The notes beneath the pieces were generated by a model. It was not told where the DNA came from. It saw only the letters and a program-made list of their open reading frames with translations, and did not search any database. Source: Stenotrophomonas maltophilia (GTDB taxonomy: Bacteria > Pseudomonadota > Gammaproteobacteria > Xanthomonadales > Xanthomonadaceae). From it: DNA of 64,000 bases. Made by a program: the position numbers and the translations under genes. This document shows, piece by piece, positions 16,601-24,777 of this stretch (its first letter is position 1; each line of letters starts with the position of its first letter). The DNA lies in the NCBI GenBank assembly GCA_002363385.1, contig DEVL01000005.1, positions 124,001 to 188,000 on the forward strand, in the 5' to 3' direction.

Positions 16601-18441
16601 TGCGTGCCTCCCTGCGCGGGCGGCACTGTGGCGTGCGCGCTGGGCAGCGCGGCATCGAATTCTGCGGCGGCATCGGGCGCGATCACCGTTTCCGGCGGCG
16701 GCGTCGGCAACGACGAGGCGGTATGCCCCAGCTTTCCGGACTGCTGGGCGGCCAGCCACGACTCGATGTCATCCGGCGGCACGTCCATCAGGCGCAGCGC
16801 GCCCTCCATGACGTTGTGGAACACCGGTGCGGACACCAGGCCGCCGTAGTACTTGCCGGCCTGCGGGTCGTTGATGACGATCACCGTGGCAAAGCGCGGG
16901 TTGGTGGCCGGCACCACGCCGGCGAACAGCGCGTTGTAATGCCCGCGCTCGTACCCGCCCGGCCCGGCCTTGCGGGCGGTACCGGTCTTGCCGGCCACGT
17001 GATAGCCCAACACGGCTGCCTGCTTGGCGCCGCCCTGGGTGACCACGGTTTCCATCATCGCCACCACTTCCTTGGCGATGTTCTCATCGATGATCTGCTT
17101 GCCTTCGTTGCGCTGGCCCTTGACGAAGGTCGGCGCGATCAGCTTGCCGCCGTTGCCCAGCGCCGAGTAGGCGGTCGCGATCTGCAGCGGCGTGACATTC
17201 AGGCCGTAGCCGTAGGACATGGTGGTCTTGGACGAACCGCTCCAGCGCGCCGGGCGCGGCAGCACGCCGGCCGATTCACCGGGGAAGCCACTGTGCGGGG
17301 CGACGCCATAGCCGAAGCTGTGGATGTGGTCGTAGAAGACCTGGTCCGGCATCTTGGCCGCGATCTTGGCCGCGCCGATGTTCGAGCTGCGGGTGATTAC
17401 GCCGGTGACGTTGAGCACGCCGTTGTTGCGCGGCACATCCTTGATGGTGAACCGGCCCACGGCCATGTAGCCCGGGTTGGTATCCACCGTGGTGTCCTTG
17501 GTGACCACGCCGGACTGCAGCGCCGAGGCGATGGTCAACGGCTTCATGGTCGAGCCGGGCTCGACCAGGTCGGTCACCGCGCGGTTGCGGCGGGTATCCG
17601 GTGCGGCGCCACCGACGGCGTTGGGGTTGTAGGTGGGCAGGTTGACCATGGCGAGCACTTCGCCGGTCGCCACATCCATGATCACCATCGAACCGCCGGC
17701 CGCCTTGTTGGCGATCAGCGCGTTGCGCAGCTCCTTGAACGCCAGGAACTGGATGCGGCGGTCGATGCTGAGGGTGAGGTCCTTGCCCGGCTCGGCGGCG
17801 CGCAGCAGATCGCTCTCCACCGTGTCGCCCTTGCGGTTGCGGATCACGCGCTTGGCGCCGGCCTTGCCGCGCAGCCATTCGTCGAACGCCAGCTCCAGCC
17901 CTTCCTGGCCGCGGTCGTCGATGTTGGTGAAGCCGAGCACGTGCGCCATCGCCTCACCCTGCGGGTAGAAGCGGCGGAACTCGCGCTGCGAGGCCACGCC
18001 CGGAATCTTCAACGCGACCACTTTTTCCGCGTCGTCCGGATTGATCCGGCGGCGCAGGTACATGAATTCCTTGTCGGCCTTCTGCGAGAGCTTGGAGGTC
18101 AGCTCGTCCAGCGGCATGCCCAGCGCGGTCGCCAGCTCGGGGATGCGGTCCGGCGAACGCAGCAGCTCCTGCGGGTTGACCCAGATAGAGGCGACCGGGG
18201 TGGACACCGCCACCGGTTCGCCATTGCGGTCGGTGATCATGCCGCGCGAGGTGTTGATCGGCAGTTCGCGCAGGTAACGCGCTTCGCCCTGGCGCTGGTA
18301 GAACTCGCTGTTGATGATCTGCACGTAGGCGGCGCGGCCGACCAGCGAGACCGAGCACAGGCCGAGCGCCAGCCCCACCCACTTCAGGCGCTGGCGGAGG
18401 TTGAAGCTGTTGCGCGCACGGTTGCGACCGGACTTGTTCAT
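16597..18441 (-). CDS. ftsI: Septal peptidoglycan transpeptidase FtsI (PBP3)
   Basis: FtsI crosslinks septal peptidoglycan and is a main target of beta-lactams. The 614-residue product has a short basic cytoplasmic start, one membrane helix at about residues 20-43, a pedestal domain, and the transpeptidase domain with STMK (catalytic Ser 297, Lys 300), SSN (352-354) and KTGT (485-488). A proline/alanine-rich tail follows from about residue 570. It overlaps ftsL and murE by 4 bp. Confidence 0.97.
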   Translation of the reverse strand: MNKSGRNRARNSFNLRQRLKWVGLALGLCSVSLVGRAAYVQIINSEFYQRQGEARYLRELPINTSRGMITDRNGEPVAVSTPVASIWVNPQELLRSPDRIPELATALGMPLDELTSKLSQKADKEFMYLRRRINPDDAEKVVALKIPGVASQREFRRFYPQGEAMAHVLGFTNIDDRGQEGLELAFDEWLRGKAGAKRVIRNRKGDTVESDLLRAAEPGKDLTLSIDRRIQFLAFKELRNALIANKAAGGSMVIMDVATGEVLAMVNLPTYNPNAVGGAAPDTRRNRAVTDLVEPGSTMKPLTIASALQSGVVTKDTTVDTNPGYMAVGRFTIKDVPRNNGVLNVTGVITRSSNIGAAKIAAKMPDQVFYDHIHSFGYGVAPHSGFPGESAGVLPRPARWSGSSKTTMSYGYGLNVTPLQIATAYSALGNGGKLIAPTFVKGQRNEGKQIIDENIAKEVVAMMETVVTQGGAKQAAVLGYHVAGKTGTARKAGPGGYERGHYNALFAGVVPATNPRFATVIVINDPQAGKYYGGLVSAPVFHNVMEGALRLMDVPPDDIESWLAAQQSGKLGHTASSLPTPPPETVIAPDAAAEFDAALPSAHATVPPAQGGTQ

Positions 18442-18701
18442 GGCCGGATCACCACGACATCGGCCGCTTCGGGGAACTTCATGCCCAGGCGCTCGCGGGC
18501 GACGCGGTCGACCCGGGTTGCCTCGGCGAGGGTGGCCTGCTCAAGCTGCAGGCGACCGAACTCGATGTTGATCTCATCGCGCGCACGCTCGACCCGGGAC
18601 AGCTCCACGAAGGTCTGGCGGTGGCGATGGCGCATGAATACCACCCCGATCGCCGAGGCGACGGTGCAGGCCAGCAGCACGATCAACAGCAGGCGGCTCA
18701 T
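18438..18701 (-). CDS. ftsL: Cell division protein FtsL
   Basis: FtsL is a small bitopic divisome protein that forms a coiled coil with FtsB and activates FtsWI. The 87-residue product has one membrane helix at about residues 3-23 (RLLLIVLLACTVASAIGVVF), then a heptad-like periplasmic stretch with VELSRVERARDEINIEFGRLQ. Assignment rests on size, topology and position between rsmH and ftsI, with 4-bp overlaps on both sides, since FtsL sequences are weakly conserved. Confidence 0.93.
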   Translation of the reverse strand: MSRLLLIVLLACTVASAIGVVFMRHRHRQTFVELSRVERARDEINIEFGRLQLEQATLAEATRVDRVARERLGMKFPEAADVVVIRP

Positions 18702-19684
18702 CCAGCCACCTCACGTTTTTCGGCGACACGCAGCACGGCGCTGCGCGAGCGCGGATTGACTGCCAGCTCGTCGTCGTCGGCCTTGATGGCGCCGCCGTGC
18801 AGGTCCAGCGTCGGCACGAACGCGGCCAGCTCGGGCAACCGGCGGTTGCTCGGCGGTGCCTTGGCGTAGCGGTTCATGAACTGTTTGACGATGCGGTCTT
18901 CCAGCGAATGGAAGCTGATCACCGCCAACCGGCCACCGGGCTTGAGGCGTGCCAGTGCCGCGTCCAGACCGGCTTCGAGATCGGCCAGTTCACGGTTGAT
19001 ATGGATGCGGATCGCCTGGAAGCTGCGCGTGGCCGGGTGGATCTTGTCCTTGCCACGCGGCATCACCGAGGCGATCAACTCGGCCAGTTCGGCGGTGCGG
19101 GTGAAGGGCTGCTTGTCGCGGCGGGCGACGATGGCCTTGGCGATGCGACGGCCCTGGCGCTCTTCGCCATAGGTCCACAGCACGTCCATCAGCTCGCGCT
19201 CTTCAACGCGGTTGAGCCACTGGGCAGCGCTTTCGCCGCTGTCCGGATCCATGCGCATGTCCAGCGGGCCATCCTTGCCGAAGCTGAAACCGCGCTCGGC
19301 GACATCCAGCTGGGGCGAGGACACACCCAGATCGAACAGCACGCCATCCAGGCCCTCGGCGGTGGCCTCCCAGTGCAGCAGATCGGCGAAGCTGCCACGG
19401 AAAATCGAGACGCGCGGGTCCGGCGCGAAATCGCGCTCGGCTACCGCAATCGCCTCCGGATCCTTGTCCATGACCAGCAGCCGGCCTCCAGGACCGAGTT
19501 GCTCGAGCACGCCGCGGGCGTGACCGCCACGACCGAACGTGCCATCGAGATACACGCCGTTTTCGATCACCTTCAGGCCATCCAGGACCTGCGTGTACAG
19601 GACCGGCAGGTGGCCTGCCGGCGACTGCGACACCGGAAGGTGACCGGTCTGCGCTGCTCCGCGCATCCGGGCACCCCGGCTCAC
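18698..19684 (-). CDS. rsmH: 16S rRNA (cytosine-1402-N4)-methyltransferase RsmH
   Basis: RsmH (MraW) methylates N4 of C1402 in 16S rRNA using S-adenosylmethionine; RsmI, encoded at 21781-22602, modifies the 2'-O of the same base. The 328-residue product has HLPVLYTQVLDGL, the SAM loop DGTFGRGGHARGVLE, FDLGVSSPQLDVAERGFSF, and the C-terminal motif VISFHSLEDRIVKQFMNR. The ATG at 19684 overlaps the mraZ stop; an alternative start is the Met at 19666, closer to the conserved core. Confidence 0.97.
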   Translation of the reverse strand: MSRGARMRGAAQTGHLPVSQSPAGHLPVLYTQVLDGLKVIENGVYLDGTFGRGGHARGVLEQLGPGGRLLVMDKDPEAIAVAERDFAPDPRVSIFRGSFADLLHWEATAEGLDGVLFDLGVSSPQLDVAERGFSFGKDGPLDMRMDPDSGESAAQWLNRVEERELMDVLWTYGEERQGRRIAKAIVARRDKQPFTRTAELAELIASVMPRGKDKIHPATRSFQAIRIHINRELADLEAGLDAALARLKPGGRLAVISFHSLEDRIVKQFMNRYAKAPPSNRRLPELAAFVPTLDLHGGAIKADDDELAVNPRSRSAVLRVAEKREVAG

Positions 19685-20127
19685 AACTTCAGGTCGAGCA
19701 ACCCATCGCCGAGATCCTCGTCAGACAACGTCTGCTGGATCAACGCGCGATGAGCCTGCTCGCTCCACAATTCGAATTTGTCGCCCATACCGAGCAGCAC
19801 CGCCTTCTTTTCAATGCCAACGGCACCACGGTGGCTGGCGGGAATACTGATGCGGCCGTTGCCGTCCAGCTCCAGATGCGCGGCCGAACCGACCAGCTTC
19901 TGTTGCAGGAGGCGCACGACGCGCTGTGTGTTGGGCTTGGACATGACGTCGTCACGGACGCGCTCCCATTCCTGTTCGGCGTACAGCCACAGACAGCCGG
20001 ACTCGAACGGGTTGTAGGTCAGGACCAGACGGTTGTTGCTCACACGCGCGACAAGGTCGCGATGCGCGGTCGGAACCGCCATGCGCCCTTTGTCGTCAAC
20101 AGTGATGGCCGTCTCGCCTTGAAACAC
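19681..20127 (-). CDS. mraZ: Transcriptional regulator MraZ
   Basis: MraZ is a small double-AbrB-domain protein that binds repeats in front of the dcw operon and represses it. The product is 148 residues and starts FQGETAITVDDKGRMAVPTA after a GTG codon; the second AbrB half is LELDGNGRISIPASHRGAVG. I chose the GTG at 20127 because a strong Shine-Dalgarno sequence (GGGAAGG, minus strand) lies about 9 bases upstream and the longer open frame to 20283 runs through the operator. It is the first gene of the cluster, and its stop overlaps rsmH. Confidence 0.96.
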   Translation of the reverse strand: MFQGETAITVDDKGRMAVPTAHRDLVARVSNNRLVLTYNPFESGCLWLYAEQEWERVRDDVMSKPNTQRVVRLLQQKLVGSAAHLELDGNGRISIPASHRGAVGIEKKAVLLGMGDKFELWSEQAHRALIQQTLSDEDLGDGLLDLKL

Positions 20128-20163
20128 GACGTTTTCACCTTCCCTTCGCTTGGTGAAACATTG

Positions 20164-20208
20164 AACCACGAAAAACCACAAAAAACCCGGTTTCCCCTCT
20201 GATGCCCA
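20164..20208 (-). promoter_or_regulatory. MraZ operator: five TGG-type repeats at 10-bp spacing
   Basis: On the minus strand the words TGGGC, AGGGG, GGGTT, TGGTT and TGGTT begin at 20208, 20198, 20188, 20178 and 20168, exactly one helical turn apart. MraZ proteins are known to bind TGGG-type direct repeats separated by 5 nt, the same 10-bp period. The array starts at the -10 element and covers the probable transcription start, so binding would block the promoter and give autoregulation. Confidence 0.75.
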
Positions 20209-20235
20209 CCTTAGCAGTGCCGATTGGGTTGTCAA
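20208..20235 (-). promoter_or_regulatory. Promoter of mraZ and the dcw operon
   Basis: Reading the minus strand, a perfect TTGACA -35 element (20235-20230) is followed after 16 bp by TAAGGT (20213-20208) as a weak -10. The predicted start near 20201 falls inside the MraZ repeat array. Confidence 0.6.
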
Positions 20236-20305
20236 CAACTTTGCGAAGAGGAAATCACTTTGAACATCAAGGGCTTGCAGCAATGTTTAGAGACTTGTTC
20301 AAGGC

Positions 20306-20314
20306 TTATCCACA
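20306..20314 (+). promoter_or_regulatory. Perfect DnaA box upstream of the mraZ promoter
   Basis: TTATCCACA matches the high-affinity DnaA box exactly. It lies in the 324-bp gap between mraZ and the divergent NRDE gene, about 70 bp upstream of the mraZ -35 element. I saw no second box nearby, so this is a single regulatory-type site rather than an origin. Occurrence by chance is possible. Confidence 0.5.
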
Positions 20315-20451
20315 AGTTGCTGTTTCGTCTCATTTTTTGAGATTTCGCCGAAGTTCAGGCCTGTGGAGGCCGCGTGAAACATCGCCCCGTATTCAGTCCG
20401 GACCGGGCCGCCATCGCCTCCGCCCTGCGCAGAACCGGCACAATGTGAGGC

Positions 20452-21213
20452 ATGTGTCTGCTCGCCCTCGCCTGGAAAACCCACCCCCGCTGGCAGTTGG
20501 TGATGGCCGGTAACCGCGATGAGTTCCACATGCGGCCCACGGCTGCGCTCAGCCGCTGGCCCGCGCCTGAGGACGGCATCGCCGCCGGCCGCGACCTGCG
20601 CTCGGGCGGAACCTGGGCCGGGATCGGCCCGGACGGGCGGATGGCGGTGGTGACCAATGTGCGTGACCCGCAAGCCGGGCAGACCGGGCCCTCCCGCGGG
20701 GCGCTGGTAGCCGACTATCTGCGTGAGGCCGCGCCGGCCGCACTGTTCGCGGACGAGCTCGCTCGGCGGGCAGTCGAATTCGCCCCCTTCAATCTATTAC
20801 TGGCCGATCGCGACAGTTGCCAGTTCCTGGGCAACCATCCCCTGCACCGCCAGTCACTGGCGCCGGGCATCCATGGCATGTCCAACGGTCCGCTGGATGC
20901 GCCGTGGCCGAAAACCGTGGCATTGAACGCCGCCCTGCGCACATGGGTGGACCTCGGCAATGACGACCTGGCTCCGCTATGGGACGCCCTGCGCGACGAG
21001 ACCCGCGCCGACGACAGCGCGCTGCCGGAGACCGGCATCGGCTTGGCGCGCGAGCGCTGGCTGTCATCCGCCTTCATCCGCAGCCCCGAGTACGGCACCC
21101 GCGCCAGCACGATCATCGCGTTGGACGCCAACGGCCATGGCTTCATCACCGAGCGGCGGTTCGATGCGGAGGGTGTCTGTGTGGGTGAAACGACGTTGAC
21201 GGCGCAAGGCTGA
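20452..21213 (+). CDS. NRDE family protein (TANGO2/DUF833-like)
   Basis: The 253-residue product starts MCLLALAWKTHPRWQLVMAGNRDEF, with the NRDE motif at residues 21-24 that names the family, plus WAGIGPDGRMAVVTNVRDP and GPSRGALVADYL. Bacterial members are common near core genes, but their biochemical role is not settled; the human relative TANGO2 has been linked to haem or lipid handling. Cys 2 next to the start is conserved in the family. The gene diverges from mraZ and ends before a strong plus-strand terminator, so it is a single-gene unit. Confidence 0.85.
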   Translation: MCLLALAWKTHPRWQLVMAGNRDEFHMRPTAALSRWPAPEDGIAAGRDLRSGGTWAGIGPDGRMAVVTNVRDPQAGQTGPSRGALVADYLREAAPAALFADELARRAVEFAPFNLLLADRDSCQFLGNHPLHRQSLAPGIHGMSNGPLDAPWPKTVALNAALRTWVDLGNDDLAPLWDALRDETRADDSALPETGIGLARERWLSSAFIRSPEYGTRASTIIALDANGHGFITERRFDAEGVCVGETTLTAQG

Positions 21214-21338
21214 GCTGCCCCGGGACAGCACCGTGATCACCGGGCACCCAAAGCCCAGAACAATCAGGCGGAGTAACAGCCCCTTCAGTAAGGGGGCGCG
21301 CCGTCAGGCGCGGGGAATTGGAGGCTGTTAGCCTGGGG

Positions 21339-21373
21339 CCCAAGGTTTGCGCTGCAAACCTTGGGGCTTTTTT
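21339..21373 (+). terminator. Rho-independent terminator, plus strand
   Basis: A perfect 12-bp stem, CCCAAGGTTTGC and GCAAACCTTGGG with a GCT loop, is followed directly by GCTTTTTT. It would end transcripts of the NRDE gene, 125 bp past its stop, just before they run into the convergent RNase P RNA gene. Confidence 0.85.
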
Positions 21374-21392
21374 CGCGAATCGCGAAAAAAGC
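21366..21392. repeat. Second perfect hairpin at the RNase P RNA 3' end
   Basis: GCTTTTTTCGCG and CGCGAAAAAAGC form a perfect 12-bp inverted repeat with a 3-nt loop. Its left arm supplies the U-tract for the plus-strand terminator, and its right arm, read on the minus strand as GCTTTTTTCGCG, directly follows helix P1 of RNase P RNA and probably ends that transcript. One palindrome thus serves two converging units. Confidence 0.65.
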
Positions 21393-21745
21393 GGCGGAGC
21401 CGGCCGATAAGCCGGGTTTTGTCGTGGACAGTCATTCTTCTAGGCGATGCGTCACCGCAGCGCTCAAGCAACCTACCCGGACCCGACGCGGGCCACGCCA
21501 TTAGGTCCCTATTTGGTCTTGCTCCAGGTGGGGTTTGCCGTGCCGGTCTGTTACCAGACTCGCGGTGCGCTCTTACCGCACCATTTCACCCTTACCGGCT
21601 TCCCGAAGGAAACGTAGGCGGTATCTTTCTGTTGCACTTTCCGTCGGCTTGCGCCGCCCAGGCGTTACCTGGCACCTTGCCCTGTGGAGCCCGGACTTTC
21701 CTCGGCATCCGCAAGGGATGACGCGACTGTCTGGCCGACTCCGCC
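21393..21745 (-). ncRNA. rnpB: RNase P RNA (bacterial type A)
   Basis: RNase P RNA is the catalytic RNA that matures tRNA 5' ends. Read on the minus strand, it shows the conserved words GAGGAAAGTCCGGGCTCCAC, GGTGCCAGGTAACGCCTGG, GGTAAGGGTGAAA, GTGCGGTAAGAGCGCACCGC, GAGCAAGACCAAATAGG and GAATGACTGTCCACGAC. The ends GGCGGAGUCGGCC and GGCCGGCUCCGCC pair to form the 13-bp helix P1, which fixes the boundaries to within a few bases and gives about 353 nt. A GACAAT -10-like element at 21757-21752 places a promoter immediately upstream, between rsmI and the RNA. Confidence 0.97.
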
Positions 21746-21780
21746 ACGCGCATTGTCCCACAAAACAAGGACCATCGCGG

Positions 21781-22602
21781 TTACCCGCCGTACAACGCCT
21801 TGCGCGGGGCACCGGTGATTTCCGCCGCCAGCTTGGCCGCGGTCGAGGGCGGCAGGTGCTCGCTCAGCTTGGCGTACAGACGCCGGCCCTGGACCAACTG
21901 AGCCTCCTCATCGTCGGCCGCGCCCTGCACCATCACCACGAACTCGCCCTTGCGCTGGTTGTCGTCCGCCTCGACCTGCTGCAGCAGCGAGGCCAGGTCG
22001 CCATCCAGCACGGTCTCGAACAGCTTGGTCAGCTCGCGCGCCAGCACCGCGGGGCGCTCCGGCCCGAAGGCCGCGATCATGTCCGCCAGCGAGTCGGTGA
22101 TCCGGTGCGAGGATTCGTAGAACACCAGCGTGCGGGTTTCACCGCCCAGCGCGTTGAGGCGCTCACGGCGACCGGAGGCCTTGGCCGGCAGGAAGCCTTC
22201 GAAGGTGAAGCGGTCGCTGGGCAAGCCGGCCACGCTGAGCGCGGCGATCGCCGCGCAGGCACCGGGGATCGGGCTGACCTTGATCCCGGCATCGCGCGCC
22301 GCGCGCACCAGGCGATAGCCCGGGTCGCTGACCAGCGGCGTACCGGCATCACTGACCAGCGCCAGCGATTCGCCCGCCAGCAGGCGCGCCACGATCCGCT
22401 GCGACAACGCCTCTTCATTGTGATCATGCAGCGCCACCAACGGCTGCTGGATGCCGAAGTGGGCCAGCAGCTGGCCGCTGCGGCGGGTGTCCTCGGCGCA
22501 GATCGCGGCCACCGAACGCAGCACGTCCTGCGCGCGCGGGGTCAGATCGGCGAGGTTGCCGATCGGGGTGGCAACGACATACAGCGTGGGGACAGCACTC
22601 AT
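21781..22602 (-). CDS. rsmI: 16S rRNA (cytidine-1402-2'-O)-methyltransferase RsmI
   Basis: RsmI methylates the ribose of C1402 in 16S rRNA, partnering with RsmH. The 273-residue product starts MSAVPTLYVVATPIGNLADL, the tetrapyrrole-methylase-fold signature, and has AEDTRRSGQLLAHFGI, LVSDAGTPLVSDPGYRLV and IPGACAAIAALSVAGLPSD. The ATG at 22602 was chosen because it begins the conserved TLYVVATPIGN strand; the longer open frame to 22962 overlaps the divergent lpoA gene. It diverges from lpoA across 79 bp, the same arrangement as yraL/yraM in E. coli. Confidence 0.97.
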   Translation of the reverse strand: MSAVPTLYVVATPIGNLADLTPRAQDVLRSVAAICAEDTRRSGQLLAHFGIQQPLVALHDHNEEALSQRIVARLLAGESLALVSDAGTPLVSDPGYRLVRAARDAGIKVSPIPGACAAIAALSVAGLPSDRFTFEGFLPAKASGRRERLNALGGETRTLVFYESSHRITDSLADMIAAFGPERPAVLARELTKLFETVLDGDLASLLQQVEADDNQRKGEFVVMVQGAADDEEAQLVQGRRLYAKLSEHLPPSTAAKLAAEITGAPRKALYGG

Positions 22603-22681
22603 CAGCGGCTCTTCCGTGGTCAAGGGTAGAATCGTACCGTTCCCCGGCCACGGCCGCTGCCCCCATCGAATGGACCTGATC

Positions 22682-24403
22682 ATGAACAAGCCCGTCGTAC
22701 GGATCTCCGCCCTTTCGTTGTCGCTGATGCTGCTTGCCGGCTGCGCCACGACCAGCTTCACCACTGCGCCGGAATCGCCGGCCCAGAGCCAGGCCCTGGC
22801 GCTGATCGAGCAGGGCAAGCCGCGCGATGCGGCGGTCCAGCTGGAAGCGCTGGCCAACACCCTGCGCGGCAGCGCCCGCAGCGCCGCGCTGGCCGATGCC
22901 GCCTTCGCCTGGCACGAAGCCGGCGATGCCACCCGCGCCCGCACGCTGCTGGCCCAGGTCACTGCGCGCCAGCTCAGCGGCGCCAGCCTGCAGCGGTATC
23001 AGCTGACCACCGCCGAGCTGGCCTTGGCCGACAAGCAGCCGGCGCAGGCGCTGGCCGCGCTGAAAGAACCGGCCGACGCGGTCATCCCGTCATTGCGCAC
23101 CCGCTGGCAGCTGGCGCGCGCCAACGCATTGCAGGCCACCGGCGACAATCTCGGGGCCGCGCTGGAGCGCGCCCGTGCGCACGCCGCGCTGACCGGCAAG
23201 GCGCGTACCGACAATCAGCAGGCCATCGCCGGCCTGCTCGGCACGCTGGACGACACCACCCTGCGCACCCGCGCGGCGGCACTGCCGGCCAACGAGCCCC
23301 TGTACAACTTCGCCGGCCGTGCGCTGATCGCCCGTGGCCTGCCGCTGCCGCGTCCGTTTGATCGCGAAGGCGCCTCACAGTTCGATACCAGCAAGCGCCC
23401 GCCGGCGATGAGCGATGGCTATCGTCCACCCGTGAAGATGGCCGTGCTGCTGCCGCTCAGTGGCCGCCTGGCCACCGCTGCGCAGCCGGTCCGCGATGGT
23501 CTGCTCAGCGGCTACTACGGTGAAACCCGCCGTCGCCCGGACATCCAGTTCATCGATACCGCCGGCACCGCGGCCGGTGCCGTGGCCGCCTACGACAAGG
23601 CAGTCACCGCCGGTGCCGACTTCATCGTCGGCCCGCTGGGGCGCGACGAAGTGGATGCCGTGTTCGGCCGCCGCGAGCTGCCGGTGCCGGTGCTCGCCCT
23701 GAACCGCGGCAAGGACACCCCACCGGCCGGCAGCGCCGGTTTCTCGCTGGCTCCGGAAGACGACGGCATCATCGCCGCCGAGTACCTGCGCGGCCGCGAG
23801 CGCAGCAAGGTGCTGGTGATCCACAGCAACGACGACAACGGTCGCCGCGCCGCCGCCGCTTTCCGCGAGCGCTTCGCGCAGCGCGGTGGCCAGGTGGTGG
23901 CGACGATCGGCGTGAGCGATACGGTCGGCGACATCGGCGCGCAGGTGCGTGCGGCCGGCGCCATCGACGGTGTGTTGCTGGCAGTGAAGGCACCGCAGGC
24001 ACGTGCACTGACCCCGCAGCTGGCGCTGGCCGGTGCCGGTGGCGCGAGCCGCGTCGGCACCTCGCAGCTGACCGTCGGTACCGGCAAGCCGGAAGAGGAC
24101 ATGGCGCTGGACGGCATCGTCTACCCGAACGAAGCGTGGAACGTGCGCGGCGTGCCCGGCCTGCCGGCCGCTTCCACCGCCGGGCAGATGCTGCCCTCGG
24201 CGCGTGGCGCCTCTGGTCGCCTGTTCGCGTTCGGCTTCGATGCGTGGAAGATCAGCGCCTACCTGGACAAGGTCGCGACCGAAGGCGGCCTGGCCGGCGC
24301 TACCGGCACCCTGTTCCTGGACAGCAACGGCAATGTGCTGCGGGTGCCGGCATGGTCGACCTTCAGCGGTGGCCGGCCGATGCCCATCGCCACCAGCAAT
24401 TAA
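22682..24403 (+). CDS. lpoA: Penicillin-binding protein activator LpoA/LppC, outer-membrane lipoprotein
   Basis: LpoA stimulates the peptidoglycan synthase PBP1A from the outer membrane. The 573-residue product has a lipoprotein signal ending MLLAGC with the acylated Cys at residue 21, an N-terminal helical TPR-like part rich in alanine (about 30-230), and a C-terminal domain with a periplasmic-binding-protein fold (PPVKMAVLLPLSGRLATAAQPVRDG and VLVIHSNDDNGRRAAAAF can be seen). I use the ATG at 22682, which gives a short basic n-region; an in-frame ATG at 22670 is possible. It heads the run lpoA-yraN-DUF457. Confidence 0.9.
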   Translation: MNKPVVRISALSLSLMLLAGCATTSFTTAPESPAQSQALALIEQGKPRDAAVQLEALANTLRGSARSAALADAAFAWHEAGDATRARTLLAQVTARQLSGASLQRYQLTTAELALADKQPAQALAALKEPADAVIPSLRTRWQLARANALQATGDNLGAALERARAHAALTGKARTDNQQAIAGLLGTLDDTTLRTRAAALPANEPLYNFAGRALIARGLPLPRPFDREGASQFDTSKRPPAMSDGYRPPVKMAVLLPLSGRLATAAQPVRDGLLSGYYGETRRRPDIQFIDTAGTAAGAVAAYDKAVTAGADFIVGPLGRDEVDAVFGRRELPVPVLALNRGKDTPPAGSAGFSLAPEDDGIIAAEYLRGRERSKVLVIHSNDDNGRRAAAAFRERFAQRGGQVVATIGVSDTVGDIGAQVRAAGAIDGVLLAVKAPQARALTPQLALAGAGGASRVGTSQLTVGTGKPEEDMALDGIVYPNEAWNVRGVPGLPAASTAGQMLPSARGASGRLFAFGFDAWKISAYLDKVATEGGLAGATGTLFLDSNGNVLRVPAWSTFSGGRPMPIATSN

Positions 24404-24408
24404 GTCGC

Positions 24409-24777
24409 GTGCCGACCGGGCGCGCGGTGCGTGGCGCGGCGGTGGAAGCCGCCGCGCAGCAACACCTCCGGGAGGCCGGGCTGCGCCCGGTCACCACCAA
24501 TGCGCGTTATCGCCGCGGTGAGATCGACCTGATCATGCGCGACGGCGATGTCGTCGTGTTCGTGGAAGTCCGCTACCGCGCGGACGCCCGCTTCGGCGGC
24601 GGCGCGGCCTCGGTGGACCGCCGCAAGCGACGCAAGCTGGTGATCGCCGCGCAGCTGTTCCTGCAATCGCATCCCTGGCTGGCCGAGCAGCCATGCCGCT
24701 TCGATGTCGTCGAAGCCGCCGGCGAGCCCCCGCAGCTGAACTGGCTGCGCGACGCGTTCCGGCTGGAAGACTGCTGA
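24409..24777 (+). CDS. yraN: UPF0102 family protein YraN (endonuclease-like fold)
   Basis: The 122-residue product has the UPF0102 pattern: RGAAVEAAAQQHLREAGLRP, NARYRRGEIDLIMRDGDVVVFVEVRYR and the RKRRKLVIAAQLFL helix. The GEIDLI...VFVEVRYR segment resembles the D-(E/D)xK core of restriction-like nucleases, but no activity is firmly known. The start is the GTG at 24409, five bases after the lpoA stop, because it gives the usual length; there is no nearby ATG. It overlaps the next gene by one base (TGATG). Confidence 0.88.
   Translation: MPTGRAVRGAAVEAAAQQHLREAGLRPVTTNARYRRGEIDLIMRDGDVVVFVEVRYRADARFGGGAASVDRRKRRKLVIAAQLFLQSHPWLAEQPCRFDVVEAAGEPPQLNWLRDAFRLEDC

Noticed and set aside
16600..18759. 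Plus-strand frame of about 720 codons opposite ftsI and ftsL
   Set aside because: Shadow of the real division genes; composition lacks any hydrophobic core or motif.
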